DNA of 64,000 bases, taken from contig CM032132.1 of NCBI GenBank assembly GCA_018894105.1, positions 30,803,379-30,867,378 on the forward strand. The letters are read 5' to 3'. Shown one piece after another: positions 47,601-60,259 of this stretch. Numbering within the stretch: the first letter of the stretch is position 1; each line of letters opens with the position of its first letter. A program made the position numbers and the translations under genes. This stretch comes from Jacaranda mimosifolia (Eukaryota; Streptophyta; Magnoliopsida; Lamiales; Bignoniaceae). Under the pieces are notes generated by a model that saw only the letters and a list, made by a program, of their open reading frames with translations, was not told the DNA's origin and ran no database searches.

Positions 47601-47899
47601 TGAATTTAACATCAACTCCCATAAGAGTAGTTGCCATAGTGACTCATAAGATAAAAAATGGAGGTTTACTCTATGAAGTTAACACCCTAAAAGAGCACCA
47701 AAAGTCCTATCACCTGGGCTGACCAAGCGAAGGAGCTATCCTCTAACATTTGGTGCTAATTCCTATTCTTAAGATATGATTGTCTTACAATTTGATATAC
47801 CACAAGAAGTTTTTACTAACTCTAAAGAGTCAGACGGAAATTCACAAAGATAAGAGTGAAGTAAAATAAAGGAAAAAGAGAAAAAGATAGCACCCTAAG

Positions 47900-49410
47900 A
47901 ACTTGTCTATTAATTGCTAATGAGACACACTCCTTACAATTACACATTTGAAATTTGTCTAAGTCCTTAGATAAATGCAACACAAGATCTTTCCAAGCTT
48001 TCAGACAAAGACAACACATAAAATTTGTCTAAGTCTTTAGATAAATGCATGACAACTAACATGATGCCTCCTAAAAAATAAACAAAGAAGGAAACTCATT
48101 GAACCTTAATTTAGATAAAAGTTGAGTGAATGCAAGTCTACATACTTAACTTGATTCATAAAACAACATCAAAATGTCTCCCACGTACGAAATGGGCCAA
48201 AATAAAATTATAAGTCATTCGCGGAATGCATAGATCCACCAACAGTCCTAAGGAATCCTCAGAGTGCAATGTACCATAAAAAAGAATTTCAAATTATTAA
48301 CAAAGAGTAAAACCTATTGAGAATTCTAAGTTATTCAAGAAACATGGAATGCCTCTAAACAACCCAAGTGGCCCTCAAAGCACAAAATTTTATACAAGTT
48401 CTGAGTAATCTTTGGAAGAAAAAAAATATTTCAACAAAAATCATAAGACGTATCCTAGCTTGAAGGTTGTTATGACTTTAGAATTTGAAATTAACTCCCA
48501 ACCATTTTTAGAAAAAATGTAAAAAAATTTCCTGATCCCAATGTCTTGCAATCGCATGTGCATGATGTTGTCATGTTTCCACCTTGAATCATAGAAATAT
48601 ATACAAATAAATACACACATAAAATAAGGGAGACAACAAAATAGGGGAAAAAACGCTGAGGGGCACAGCACCCAACCTCGACTGACTCTATTTACCAGCT
48701 GCCTGAAAAGTAGCTGGAACATTATAAGGGAGAGGCCCTTGCCTGCACCAACTTCTTTTTGGTGACTGGAACGCAACATTAAGGGGAGTAGGCTCTTGGG
48801 CACCTGCCTCCATTTCCTTAAAGGGGGCGGCCCATAGGTGTTCCCTGCCCCCTTAGTTATTGAAAAAAGACAAGAGGAGAAAGTTAAATTGTGAATTCTT
48901 TGATATAATTTTTAGTTACTTAAGAAATTACTTGATTAATTCAAAATTGATCAATTGAAATTACTTACTAATAATAAGTTATCAATTATCTACACTTTCT
49001 ATTAGAAAAAAAAAATTCAAATTTCAAATTAAAAGTAGGAAGTTTAATGATATGAATATTTAAGTTCGTAAGGATAAAGTGGTACATGAATGAGAAAAGG
49101 TCAAATAGATCCAATTGATTAATTAAACAACAAGGCTAGAGAACTCAAACTAATAAAGCTCATCAAGAAAGGCATTAAGACTTTAGTAGCCTCGAGCCTA
49201 TTTTAAATATATATATATATATATATAAACTATTAATATTAAGCCACAATGAGAACTTGAGCATAAAAAAATTATTGGCAAAAGAATCATGAATTTGAAA
49301 GAATTTTTGAGAATTAGAATCTCTCTGCATGCTTTTTAGAGAAAAAAGAATTGGCACACTACTGTCTACCAGAAAGGACCACGCCCTATTTTCGTGCAGC
49401 ATCAGATAGT
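47900..49410 (+). repeat. Degenerate Ty3-family LTR
   Basis: It aligns with 36470-37115 and shares the terminal segment CTGTCTACCAGAAAGGACCA ... TTTTCGTGCAGCATCA at about 49363-49406. A pair of direct repeats (TTTGTCTAAGTCYTTAGATA at about 47954 and 48017) and an (AT)11 run at about 49206-49228 lie inside. No coding frame is supported. Confidence 0.6.
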
Positions 49411-50749
49411 ATGTTGAAATCCTTTTTTATAAAGAAAAATCTTTTAGACAGAAAACATATCTATATCTATATTGTTATAAAAAGGAAAGCATTTTACTCC
49501 TACAAATGGAAGTTATCTCAATACTTTTTGTCATTTTTTCAACTTTTATCCTCTAAAAACATTTAAATACTAAAAGATTTGGTGTAATAATCAACTATTG
49601 TTAAGAATAGAAAATTACAATAATTTCAAATTGGGTAGTTCTCATACCAACTTTTGAATATCCAAATTTGTCCTCAAGATGTAAATATGGTACTTATAAT
49701 TGTAACTGAATTGAAAAGTTGGACAAGCCACATTCAAATTCTGAACACTGATGATGGAACCCTACGTTCTTTTACATGCGAATATTCCATTATTCAAGTA
49801 TTGTTTTAATTCCATGGATAGAATAGGAAAATGAGACTGGAGAGGGGGAAAAAAAAGGGATGCACTGTTTACTAATTTCAAATCTAAAAGTTCTAGATAG
49901 AGACTAATACACAAGTTTGAATGCATATTCTTCTTTTAATCTTTTATTTAATTTCGGAACTTCCAAATAATTCTCATTTATTTGTTATTGGAATTACTTT
50001 GAGTTTTACAATGCTTTTGTTTGAATTTTTTTGCTATAAATTTTATAAAAATTAATTGGCTTGAAATCAATATTGCATTTCATTTAGTGTGGTTTGTATT
50101 GTCGTATATTTAGTTGTCCTATTTAAAAAATTAAACTTTTTTTTATTTTTATGATTACAATTAAATATAATGTTAAATATAATAAAATGTATTTATGCAC
50201 GCAAGGCTGATGTGCCTTGGCTGATAGTGTGTGTATATATACACACTAGTAATAGTTTGCATGCATGTCTAGCATGCATAAAATATTTTTGAGTAACTAA
50301 TATCATTTGAAAATATTCTTATTTTTATTATACTTAAAATTGACATGCATCTAAAATATATTATGTAACTTGCATAATTATTTAGTAGTTGCGTAAAGTA
50401 AAAATTTCATAGTTCATTACCAATTTAAAGGAAAAAGATTTAAAAGTTATTAAAATATTGAGCTTACCTTATAAGAGAAGTTTTTGAACAAATGGTGGTT
50501 AGTTGAAAATTTTATTGAATATATAGAATAAGTAAAAGGGAAAATTTGATATAACGACAAAAAGGCTTTTTTCTTATTATAATATAGATATAGATTACGT
50601 AAATTTATTTTTTTTTTTTTTGAAAAAAATTATTTTACAAAAACATAAAGAAGAAACTACTTGCTTTTCATCTTTATAAATATCAGACACATGATAAACA
50701 TTACTCAACAAAAAATTCTAATATCATATACTTAACTTCTCTTTTATAC
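49411..50749. other. AT-rich intergenic DNA, no gene seen
   Basis: I find no gene, LTR or transposon end. A short TGTGTGTATATATACACAC palindrome is near 50228. Confidence 0.45.
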
Positions 50750-50935
50750 AAAAAGTTTATTTCTTGTAACGGATTTTGTGACAGTGAAAATCCATCTCAA
50801 AAACCTTGGTCGCAAAAATTTGCAATGAATTTTGCGACTGCCCATTTTGCAATGAATTTGAGGCATCACTTTAGCTACGGATTTGCTGTCCGTCGCAAAA
50901 AAAAAAAATTCTTTAATTTTTTTTTATGACAAAAA
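50750..50935. repeat. CACTA-like subterminal repeat block
   Basis: Repeated GCGAC/TCGCAAAA/TTTGCAATGAATTT motifs in both orientations (for example TTGGTCGCAAAAATTTGC, ATTTTGCGACTGCCC, CTGTCCGTCGCAAAA) resemble the subterminal repeats of plant CACTA transposons and the block at 60260-60695. No terminal CACTA was found on this side. Confidence 0.45.
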
Positions 50936-52345
50936 TTTATGTGGCAATTTTTAAAAAAACAATTTTGCATCCTATACCAAATTGGAATCTATAATCAACC
51001 AAAAAAGTATGCATCCTCATTCCAAATTGCAATGCCCAAATAATAATAATTCAAATCAAACAAATACATTAAACTCAACAAATACAACAAACTCTTGAAA
51101 AATTCATTCTCATCAACAATAATTAAATTGACATTATGAATCTAAAAATATAATTTATATTATTACAATAAACATCTAACATATAATACGAACTACAATA
51201 TAATACTAGCTCTGCATAAAGATTTATACATAATTCCAACATCTTGACATACCCAAATCTACAATATAACACAATAAAAACAAAATCAGAATAATTAAAG
51301 ATAAAAAATAATAAAAGAAATGAGAAAAGAAAATTGGTTGAGGTTCTCCAAATGTGCAATATTACAACAAAAATAAAACTAGGATCATGAGTAACAGAAA
51401 TACAAATTAAATTAACATACATTTAATATAATAAACTAATATATAATCAATATAAATCCACTAGATAAATCAACTTAATCAAACACATAATTTACAAAAT
51501 ATAAATTCAATATAATCAAACATACATCTTATTATAAACCAACATATAATTTAATATAAATCCAACACATAACTCAAATCCTAATCGAGCATATAATTCA
51601 TAAAATGTAAATCTAATAAAATCTAATACACAATTCAATATAAATGCATATTATTATACCACAATGTAATACATAATATATAAAACAAAAAATTGCCCTT
51701 TTGAAGTAACCAACACATCCAAATGCTGGAAACATTTTCAAACCTGCAATATTAGCAAAAATGAAATTAATATAAAATTTAAAAAAATCAAAGGAAATCG
51801 TTGCCTCCAGTTAGCCACTGGGCTTCTAGTTTCTAGCCTCACAACCACTAGCCGCATGGCTAGCTCTCGCCTCATAGTTGCCAGTGGATTAACTTAAAAT
51901 AAAATAAAATAAAAAAGAACAAAGAAAGAAAAGGAGAGGAGGAGAAGAAAGGAATGAGGAAGGAGGAGAAAACATTACCTAATGTGAGGAGTGAACAGAG
52001 CGTATGAAATTTAGGGTTGTGTAAGATATTTTTTTGATATTAAATTTAAAACTTTTTATCTTACATATAATAGTTTATTTTTAATAAATTTTAAATTTTG
52101 AATCTTCACTCAAATTTTAATCTTAAAGCTTATTTATTGTGTATAATTTTCAAATTTATATTTTTAATATTGATAACCTTTCAATGTTATATTGTATTAT
52201 ATTATATTATATTTTTAATAATAATTTTATTTTAAAATGAATTTTTGAATATTAATTATTTAATATTTGACATGATGCTAATTTATTAACTAATTATCAA
52301 TTATACAACTTATAAATTTATATATTATTATCTTTAAAAAAAAAT
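50936..52345. other. Very AT-rich DNA with loose periodic repeats, no gene seen
   Basis: From about 51420 to 51660, variants of ATAATTCAATATAAATCCAACA recur every few tens of bases. 51770-51900 contains a small GC-richer patch with TAGCCACT/AGCCGCATGGCTAGC. Non-coding as far as I can see; it could be the interior of a non-autonomous CACTA-type element ending at 60695. Confidence 0.4.
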
Positions 52346-52460
52346 TGCTCGCTCTTTTAACTTACAACACATAAATAACATTTTCATTATCAAATGCTTT
52401 CTAATATTATTATTACTATTATTTTTTATATTAATTAAGACTATAACATTACTGATTATA
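52346..52460. repeat. Direct repeat, partner at 60118-60230
   Basis: The segment with ACATAAATAACATT, ATCAAATGYTTTCTA and ATTTTTTATATTAATTAA recurs at 60118-60230 in the same orientation. With the solo-LTR nest removed, the two copies would have lain under 1 kb apart. Confidence 0.75.
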
Positions 52461-52825
52461 ATATATATGTAACTAATATGAGTTATAAAACATTAATTAC
52501 TAAAATAAAATTTGTATAAATTAGTATATAATCATTTTATAATAATTAATTTTTGTTTTATAATGATTAACACATTTGCTAAAGGTAATGAGATAATATA
52601 CCTTCTAGTTAATAAGAATACATAAATGTATATTGAAATTAAATTTATAAATTCATTATATGATAATTATTGTAATGGCCCATGACGGGATAGCACCTAA
52701 GTTGAGGCGTCACTTAGTTCAATCTTAAATTGAACCCATAATACAATCAATAAGTCCATAACAAAATTTCTCAAAATCCATCAGAGATAGCAGCAAACTT
52801 CAACTTAAACAAACTTCATCAAAAC

Positions 52826-55662
52826 TATAGCGCCCCCACTCAAGATAGTACCCAAGCTGAAGCGTCACTCAGTCCAGACTTAAATCTCATTCATAATTCA
52901 AACAATAGGCCCATCAGAAAAAAAAATTCAAAATTATCAAAGATAGCAACAAGCTTCAACCTAAGCAAATCTTAACCAAAGTACATGCCATGACAAATCC
53001 CATCATTCATCATTTCATACCGACTACAAACCATAAGTTCAAGTCTTGACATATCACAACATCTCCAAGTTTCTACTTAACATAAAAGTGATTTGTACAC
53101 AGGTCTAAATACCTATTCTATTACAAAACGTATATATTTCCATCCAAGCCTTAAGTACGAGATCATCACCAAAACCTGTCTCAGAAAGTCAAGTGATATG
53201 GGGGGGTGTAGGTCCAAAGACTTAGTGAGAGATAAACTTAAGAATAACAGTGGAAATCTATTGAGGAAAATTCAACTCAACAAATCATCAATTATACAGT
53301 TAGAACATGACAGATCCAGAATCAGGCAGTACAATAGCAAAACAAGAAACTCTCCTGCGTTATTGCTCCAGAACAAATTTCAACAGTCATGATATAGTCA
53401 AGTAATACAAACCCAAAGCATATGCAATTCAATAGAATATAATAGGCATGCATATCCGATTCATCTTATACCAAACAGTCAAGCAAATTCACCAAAGTGT
53501 GACAACTTGGTACATGACATATGCCCATACAGATCGTATGGCGCACTGCTGATGCCTAGGGGAAAATCCCTAGCACATCGTTGATACCTAAGGGAAAATC
53601 CCTAGTGCATCGTGGACACCTAAGCATATCGCTGACACGCATACGGACCACATGGCGTGCCCCACAAAACCAATTATACAGGTGCCCATACAGACCATAT
53701 AGCGCACCGCAATTTTAGATAAGCAAACATGTCGACAAAGCAACTATAACAATACAAAATGGTCAAAACAGTATAGAAATGCTGACAAGGTAGAATGATA
53801 GCATTAAACAATTCAGATAAGCTAACATGGCCAATTAAAGCTGTAACGGATAACAAATATGCCGGCAAGGTAACATATAACACAATAGGAAGGAATAGCT
53901 AACAGAACGGTACAGATAACAGGCGAGAGTTCTAGGCGCCATAACAGACAGGAATCAGAATTAGTAATAGATAATAACCTACAAAGGGGTGAACATATCA
54001 GATAATAGATAGCAATCAAGAACTCAACACTTCTCAGATTACAGTATAGAAATAGGAACCCTCATAGGGGTCATTCCATAAGAACAGATAAGTATATTCG
54101 AGGCCAGAATGGCAGACCCTCACCTTTGTAGTTCCCAGATATAGCAACCACATTCAGCAATCCTACTAGTCGGCAGGACCCACTTCTTCGTCACCTACAC
54201 AAAAAGGTATTTTTACCATTATAATCCCCCTCTGATTCTTAATACGCATAAACATACTATAAACGGTCCTAAAATCTCTAATTAACCAATTAATATAGTA
54301 ATTAGGGTCCGATCAATTCTATCGATACGAAATGCGGTAATTTAGTCGATCATTATAGAAATAGTTACAAGGTTGTTTCGATCCCAATAATAGAATCTAA
54401 TCTAGTCCTTGAACATATAATTCCTCATACATCATCTCAAATTAGCAACAATAGCCCATTCAACAAAATTAACCTCAATGTCAATACTTAGGTCCTAAGT
54501 TATTTAAATCCTCAAGTTGGGGTTTACATACTTTAATACACTTAATTAATCCAAATTGTATATAATATGTCACACCAGGTCCACTAAATATATAATAAGT
54601 CCAAGTATGGGATATATATAGACACACATATGTACCAATCCACATGTCATACTTCCACTCTTGACATAATACAAGTTCATGAATAAAGGTACAATATTCA
54701 TGTGTATATATATATATATACACATTCCAAATATCACATCCAACTTCTAACACAAGATTCGATTATGGGCTTTTCAAAATCACAAACCAAGTAAATGAGT
54801 GCAATCGTCGAGTCAATGAGGCAAAATTATCTCTCTGTTGCTGCTACCGCTGTTGCCGAAAAATTCAATGCCACTACTCGGAGATGCCTCTTGTCAAGAC
54901 CTATCCAATGTGCAGCTCCATTTTCAATTTCTCAGTCAAAAAAGGCCTCAATCACCACTTCGAAACCCTCAAATCCACCTTACTCCATCGTGAAGAACTC
55001 ACTAGTTTCCACATTTGCCGCCACGTGAAACGTCCATGCAACGACACCACCATGGTCCCCTAGCTGAGAGCTTCCTGAAACGCCGCCTAGAAGTCTATTT
55101 TAGGCGTTGCTCCATCTTCGTCCGCTGAGATGGGCTTCTTCAACTTTCTCGGTTCTAGTGATCATTCGCCCAGAACACTGTGCTCGAGGTGCCAAGTAGT
55201 TGCCAGAGGTGTGAGGAAGGAGATGACCAGTTGGGTTTGGGGAAAAGGCTCACCAGAAAAGAATTACCATGTGGGTGAACGCGGGGAAGAAAGAGAAACG
55301 GCGGGAGAGAAATGAAAATTAGGTATTTAAAGGGGGTGAGCTTTTAGATTTTCATTTAGCCCCAAAACTTTTGCAACATCTCATTTAGGCCCTTCAGCTT
55401 AAAAAATAATGGAGTTAAGCCCAACAAATTTAAAAGCTTTCATGCGAACCCTCCAAGTTTTAAATGTGGTCAAATTAAGTCTGGTTTATTTTCGAATTGA
55501 CCCCAAACTTTTTAAAATTCTTGAAATTAAGGTTTTCTTAAACACAAATTAACCCCCAAAAATTCAATAAAGTGATAAATTAGCAAGTATAAAATAATAT
55601 TCATGAAAATTAAATAACAAAAATTAAATTCTATAAATATATAAAAATTTTGGGGTGTTACA
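52826..55662 (-). mobile_element. Solo LTR 3 (inner), nested in solo LTR 4
   Basis: It runs from TATAGCGCCCC (52826) to GGGGTGTTACA (55662), flanked by AAAAC (52821-52825) and GAAAC (55663-55667), a duplication with one mismatch. The first 150 bases repeat the outer LTR's first 155 bases (CTAAGTTGAGGCGTCAC against CCAAGCTGAAGCGTCAC). The outer sequence continues without loss across the insertion, proving nesting. It is 2837 bp with no coding domain. Units around CCTAAGGGAAAATCCCTAG are tandemly repeated at 53548-53625. Confidence 0.85.
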
Positions 55663-57956
55663 GAAACACTAAGTACGTACCATCGGAGGTCCCATAACTC
55701 TCATTATAACGTACATACTGCAAACACTAGATTCAAACCTGACATAACAAAATATCTCTAAGTCGAACTTAATATACAATTAGATCCATGTATATACATA
55801 AAACACCTATTTTATTACAAAACATAATTTTCTCCTGTTCAAGCCAGAAGCCCGCATCCATCACTTAACCCTATCTAAGAAAATCAAAGTGATATAGGGG
55901 GTAAGTCCAAAGACATAGTGAGGGATAAACTTAAGAACAATAGGGATCTGTCTGGGAAGAATCAACCCAACAGATTGTAAACTAACATTCAGTATAGGAA
56001 CATATCAAGAAACAGGCAATAACAAGTCTGGTAATCAGGCATTATAAAATTCAAGGCTTCAAGTAGGTACTAGCGCGGGGGTTGTGACTGTCGGCTTGAA
56101 AGGCCCAGTATCATCTCAATCGATTCTGCTTGGGAGGTATAGAGTGTCTCAACTAATCACAGTTCGGGAGGAAATGCAGACAGCTCGTTCGGCATGGACA
56201 ACAACCCGACCTAAACCAAGAAGCTACACCGTCCTTATTGCTCCAGGAGCAGGACATAAATAATCAGGGTACAATCAAAATAAAACAAGCCTGAACATCA
56301 TATGCAGTCCAACAGGTCAGAACGAAACATGCATACCGGATTCTCCTTATACCAATCAAACAAATACTTTTACCAAAGCGTGATAGCTTGTTATACAATA
56401 GGTTGCCAATATCCAAGGAAATGCCCCTGACTTATCGCTGAATGGAGATGCCTAGGGAAAAGCCCCTGACTCTCTGTTAGGTGCAAATGCCTAGCGAAAA
56501 GCCCCTGACTCAACTGCTGATACCCAGGGAAATGCCCCTAGTAGTATCACCGATACTTAGGGAAATGCCCATAATGTACCGCTAGTATGTACAAGTATAT
56601 CCAAGCATTCCATTGGGATTGGCACTCGGCCTAAACATATCTCCATACATATAACAAATATCAATGAAACGATACATTTTTCCTGGCATGTATCCAGATA
56701 ACAGAACAATAACAGATAACAAGACAATAACAAGTATTGATCAGGAACAAATGCGATAACAGAACAAACAAATAATAGACAGTCAGATAACGGATCAGAC
56801 AGATAACAAACAAGATGTTCAAGGCGCCAAAACAAACAGAATTTAGAGTTAATATCAAGAAATAACCCTCACAAGGTTATACATGTCAATTAATAGATAA
56901 CATGCAGATTCGGAACAAGTCACAGATTTTAATAAACACGATTCAGTATAGTATAGAAATGGGAACCCTCATAGGGGTTTATCACAATAATAGATCAGTA
57001 CAAAAAGTGTCAGGTTGGTAGACCTTCACCTTCGTAGTCTCAAAATATGCAACCACAATTCGCAATCTACTGGTCCGCTGGACCCACTTCTTTGTCACCT
57101 AACCAAAAGAGTATTTTTACAATCAAAATCCACATTCAACCCCAATAATCACCATTGTACTTATCATTGATCCAAAATCACTAATTACTCGCCTAATATA
57201 GTAGTTTTAGGGTACGATCAATACCATCGATACAAAAGGTGCCAATTAAGTCAATCTCAATAAAAGAATAATATCAGGTCCTTAGTTATGTAATTAACCT
57301 CATATCATTATCGTGAATCAACAATAATAGCCCAATCATCTTAATTAACCCAATTGTTGTTACTTAGGTCTCAAATTCATAAAATTAGGATTTTCAACAC
57401 CAAGTCCACTTATTTAACCAAGATCATCACATAATAAACTAAATCTGAGTCCGTTAAAAGGTTAAAATCATACATGCATGGTTATAAGTCCAATTCTCAT
57501 ATCAATTCTTCAACCTCTTTGACATAATATAGAATTTAGGGTTTTCCTCTTTTGATTAACCTAAACTTATCATAGAATAACACAGATCCGAGCCTACTAA
57601 GCTATACTATAATCCATGCATGGGAAAAATATTCACAATTCATATACTAATATCTTCATTTCTTAACATAATACAAGATTCGGTAAGGAGTAACGGTACA
57701 ATACATATTAACTCCAACTCCGATCATTACCCCAGTTTTGCTTAACCGGACCTCAAAATCACAAACCAAGGGTACCACCGTGATTGCCACGATGAGCTGA
57801 AGACACTATTTTTGCTCCACCGCCGTGCCACCGCCACCACTGCCGATTTTTGCTTGATTCCGTCATCGCCAGTAGTCCGTTCTAGGAATTGAAGCTACCG
57901 ATGTGATCCTCGAGCTGAGCCCATCAAAACGGTACCTTGGTCCACCACAAAAAGTC

Positions 57957-58999
57957 CAATGACGGATCCAGGGGGTCTATGCCCCCCCAACATTTTATAT
58001 ATATTTTTTAACTTTTGTAATATTTCTATATATTCTTGAAATTTTAGTAATAATCCCCCCCCAATTTTCATATATACTTTTTAATTTTTGAAATATTTTT
58101 TTGTTTATATATTTAAAATTGTTTACCAATTTTAATTTTTTGAAAGTTCAAAATAAACTTTCGAGACCATATTTATGATCAAATAATTTATCATTAATTA
58201 GTTTCATTAGGACACTTCTATTTTATTTGTTTGAAAATGTATTTTTAGGGATCTAGCCAAGGAATGTCTTTACAACTTTATAAAAACATACAAAACAATT
58301 AAAATATTTGACTTCAAAGAGATTGAGACAAAGAGATAAAGATAAATAAATATTTATTAAAAAAAAAAAGAGGTTTTTTTAGCTTCTTTTTTTTAAAATT
58401 TTATTTGCCTTTAACATGTATTTATCTCTTCTATTTACTTAAATAAAACATATTATTATCTTCATCTTTAGTTTTATAATAAATTTGAAGTGTTTGTTTA
58501 TATGCATTATAAAATATATGTTACTGACTTATTGTATGTATTGAAAATAATCCGCAATTATATATACTTTTGGACTTTATGAAAAGAATAAATTTTACGA
58601 TCAAATAATGTATAATTAAATATATGTTTGAATATTGTCATTCCTATAGATATTTGAGTAATCAATCATCATTTGCTTTACTTGTTATTGATTCTTCTTG
58701 TTTCAATAGCTACAAGTGAGAGAATTTTTTTCACTATGAATATTGTTACAAATAGGCTCAAAAATAAATGAAAGATGATCTTTTAGCCAACTATTTAGTA
58801 ATTCCTTATATTGAGAAAAATATTATTAAATTTTTTGACATTGATTCGATCATTTATGAATTTTATAACGTGAAAAAGCATCATGCTCAAGTTTGATGAC
58901 AACATGTATTTCGAATTTTGTAAGTCATAAAATTTGTATTTGAACTTTTATGTTTTATAATTTTGCCCCCTCATAGTCTAAATCCTAGATCCATCCCTG
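57957..58999 (+). mobile_element. hAT-superfamily DNA transposon relic
   Basis: A 1043-bp insertion is flanked by a perfect 8-bp duplication AAAAAGTC (57949-57956 and 59000-59007), the hAT signature length. Ends are imperfect inverted repeats: CAATGACGGATCC on the left and GGATCTAGGATTT-type sequence (as CCTAGATCCATCCCTG) on the right, followed inward by a CCCCC/GGGGG-type stretch. At about 58690-58860 broken plus-strand frames resemble the C-terminal dimerisation region of hAT transposases: an E-R-I/F-F-x-x-M-N-I-V-x-N-R-L-K-like stretch and a later I-x-x-F...-like stretch. The rest of transposase is missing, so it is an internally deleted copy. A CCCCCCC-headed segment of about 75 bp is duplicated at its left end. 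Confidence 0.82.
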
Positions 59000-59604
59000 A
59001 AAAAGTCATTGGAACGGCGAACCTAACCAACCTCCACCATGAGCTCTCATCGGGCTTCGTTTTTCAGCCATTTCTCTAGTCAAACTGGGTTGTTCTTGGT
59101 GCTAGCGTGCTTGCCGTGAGGAAGGAAAGAGGATGGTATGGTTGGTTTGGTGTTTTAGTGGTGGCTGGTGAGGAATCACTGGAGAAGGGTGGCAGGTAGC
59201 TGCGGTGAAGAAGAAAGGTGAAATTTGTGGGTGGGGGGAGGGGGTGATGCAAATCCATTATTTATAGAATTGATTTTTTCTTATTCATAGATTGACCCCC
59301 AAAATTTATGGTCAACTTTCAATTAGGTCTTCCAAGATTTCAAACCTTTAACTTTGCCCATAAACTTAGTTAGTGCCTTATTTTGGCGCCTTTGACCAAA
59401 AAATCACTGCATGCAAACCCCAAAACTTTAAAATTGTAATCCAATCAAGTCTTGCCTATTTGCAATTCGATCCAAAAACTTTCAAAACTCTTACAGTTAA
59501 GTTCTTTTCATTTATTTTTTGAGCCCTAAAATCCAATCAATCCACATCTTGATTTTTCAATTCTTATTTTTCAAAATACCGAATTTTAGGGGTGTTACAA
59601 TTAT

Positions 59605-59678
59605 ATTTATTATACAAGTATATTATTTACATAAATATATTAATAGCCATAAAGCATTTACAACATAATATATAAAAA
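59605..59678. other. AT-rich flank of the solo-LTR nest
   Basis: Continuation of the DNA left of 52666; no feature seen. Confidence 0.4.
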
Positions 59679-59965
59679 TAAAAAAAATAAACATTAAATG
59701 ATAGATAAGAAAATAAAATTTAGATATTTAATAACAATTAAAAGCTAAATAATTGATTTTATCTATCACGGAAGACAAAAATATAGAGTTAAAGTCATTA
59801 GAAAAATATGTATGTATGAATTAAAAAATAAACATTAAATGATAGATAAAAAAACACAAAAACAAAAACAAAATTTAGATATTTAATAAAAATTAAAAGC
59901 TAAATAATGGACTTTGTCTATCATTGAAGAAAAAAAAAATACAAAGTTAATATAATGACTTTATC
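59679..59965. repeat. Two-copy tandem duplication, about 143-bp unit
   Basis: The unit with AAATAAACATTAAATGATAGATAA, AAAATTTAGATATTTAATAA, TTAAAAGCTAAATAAT and TCTATCA occurs at about 59679-59812 and 59823-59960. It is followed by AT-rich DNA to 60117. Confidence 0.82.
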
Positions 59966-60259
59966 TATTTAGAAATTTTTAATAGTATGAATAATATTAA
60001 ATTTACCATTGTATATATTATATTAAACTACTAATTCTAAATTACTGTATTTAACAATAGATATCATAAAAGATATTATAAAAGATTACCAGTGTAAAAT
60101 AACATTTGGCATGAATAATTTTGCTTATTCTATTAACCCACAAAACATAAATAACATTATCATGATCAAATGTTTTCTACTGTTGTTATTACTTTTATTT
60201 TTTATATTAATTAAAAGTATAACATTATTAATCAAAAAACTTTTATCTTTTTTTATTTT

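Larger units (their letters stand above)
52671..59599 (-). mobile_element. Solo LTR 4 (outer), same family, carrying a nested solo LTR and a hAT insertion
   Basis: On the plus strand it starts TGTAATGGCCC at 52671 and ends GGGGTGTTACA at 59599, so in its own minus-strand sense it begins TGTAACACCCC. It is flanked by perfect ATTAT duplications (52666-52670 and 59600-59604). Removing the inner LTR and the hAT with their duplications leaves about 3.04 kb, the family's LTR size, with no coding region. The 56407-56590 part holds tandem GATGCCTAGGGAAAAGCCCC units. Confidence 0.85.

Noticed and set aside
48441..48803. 120-codon minus-strand ORF
   Set aside because: It lies within a degenerate Ty3 LTR that aligns with 34900-37115, and no comparable frame exists in that copy.
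49205..49228. AT dinucleotide runs (also about 33673, 39130 and 54705) as functional sites
   Set aside because: They are ordinary plant microsatellites and support no feature.
51123..51422. 99-codon minus-strand ORF with hydrophobic stretches
   Set aside because: It lies in very AT-rich DNA in which such chance frames are common; no motif and no flanking gene structure.
52671..59599. A two-LTR element with no interior (LARD or TRIM-like)
   Set aside because: The inner copy has its own 5-bp duplication (AAAAC/GAAAC), and the outer LTR continues on both sides without loss, so nested solo LTRs explain it better.
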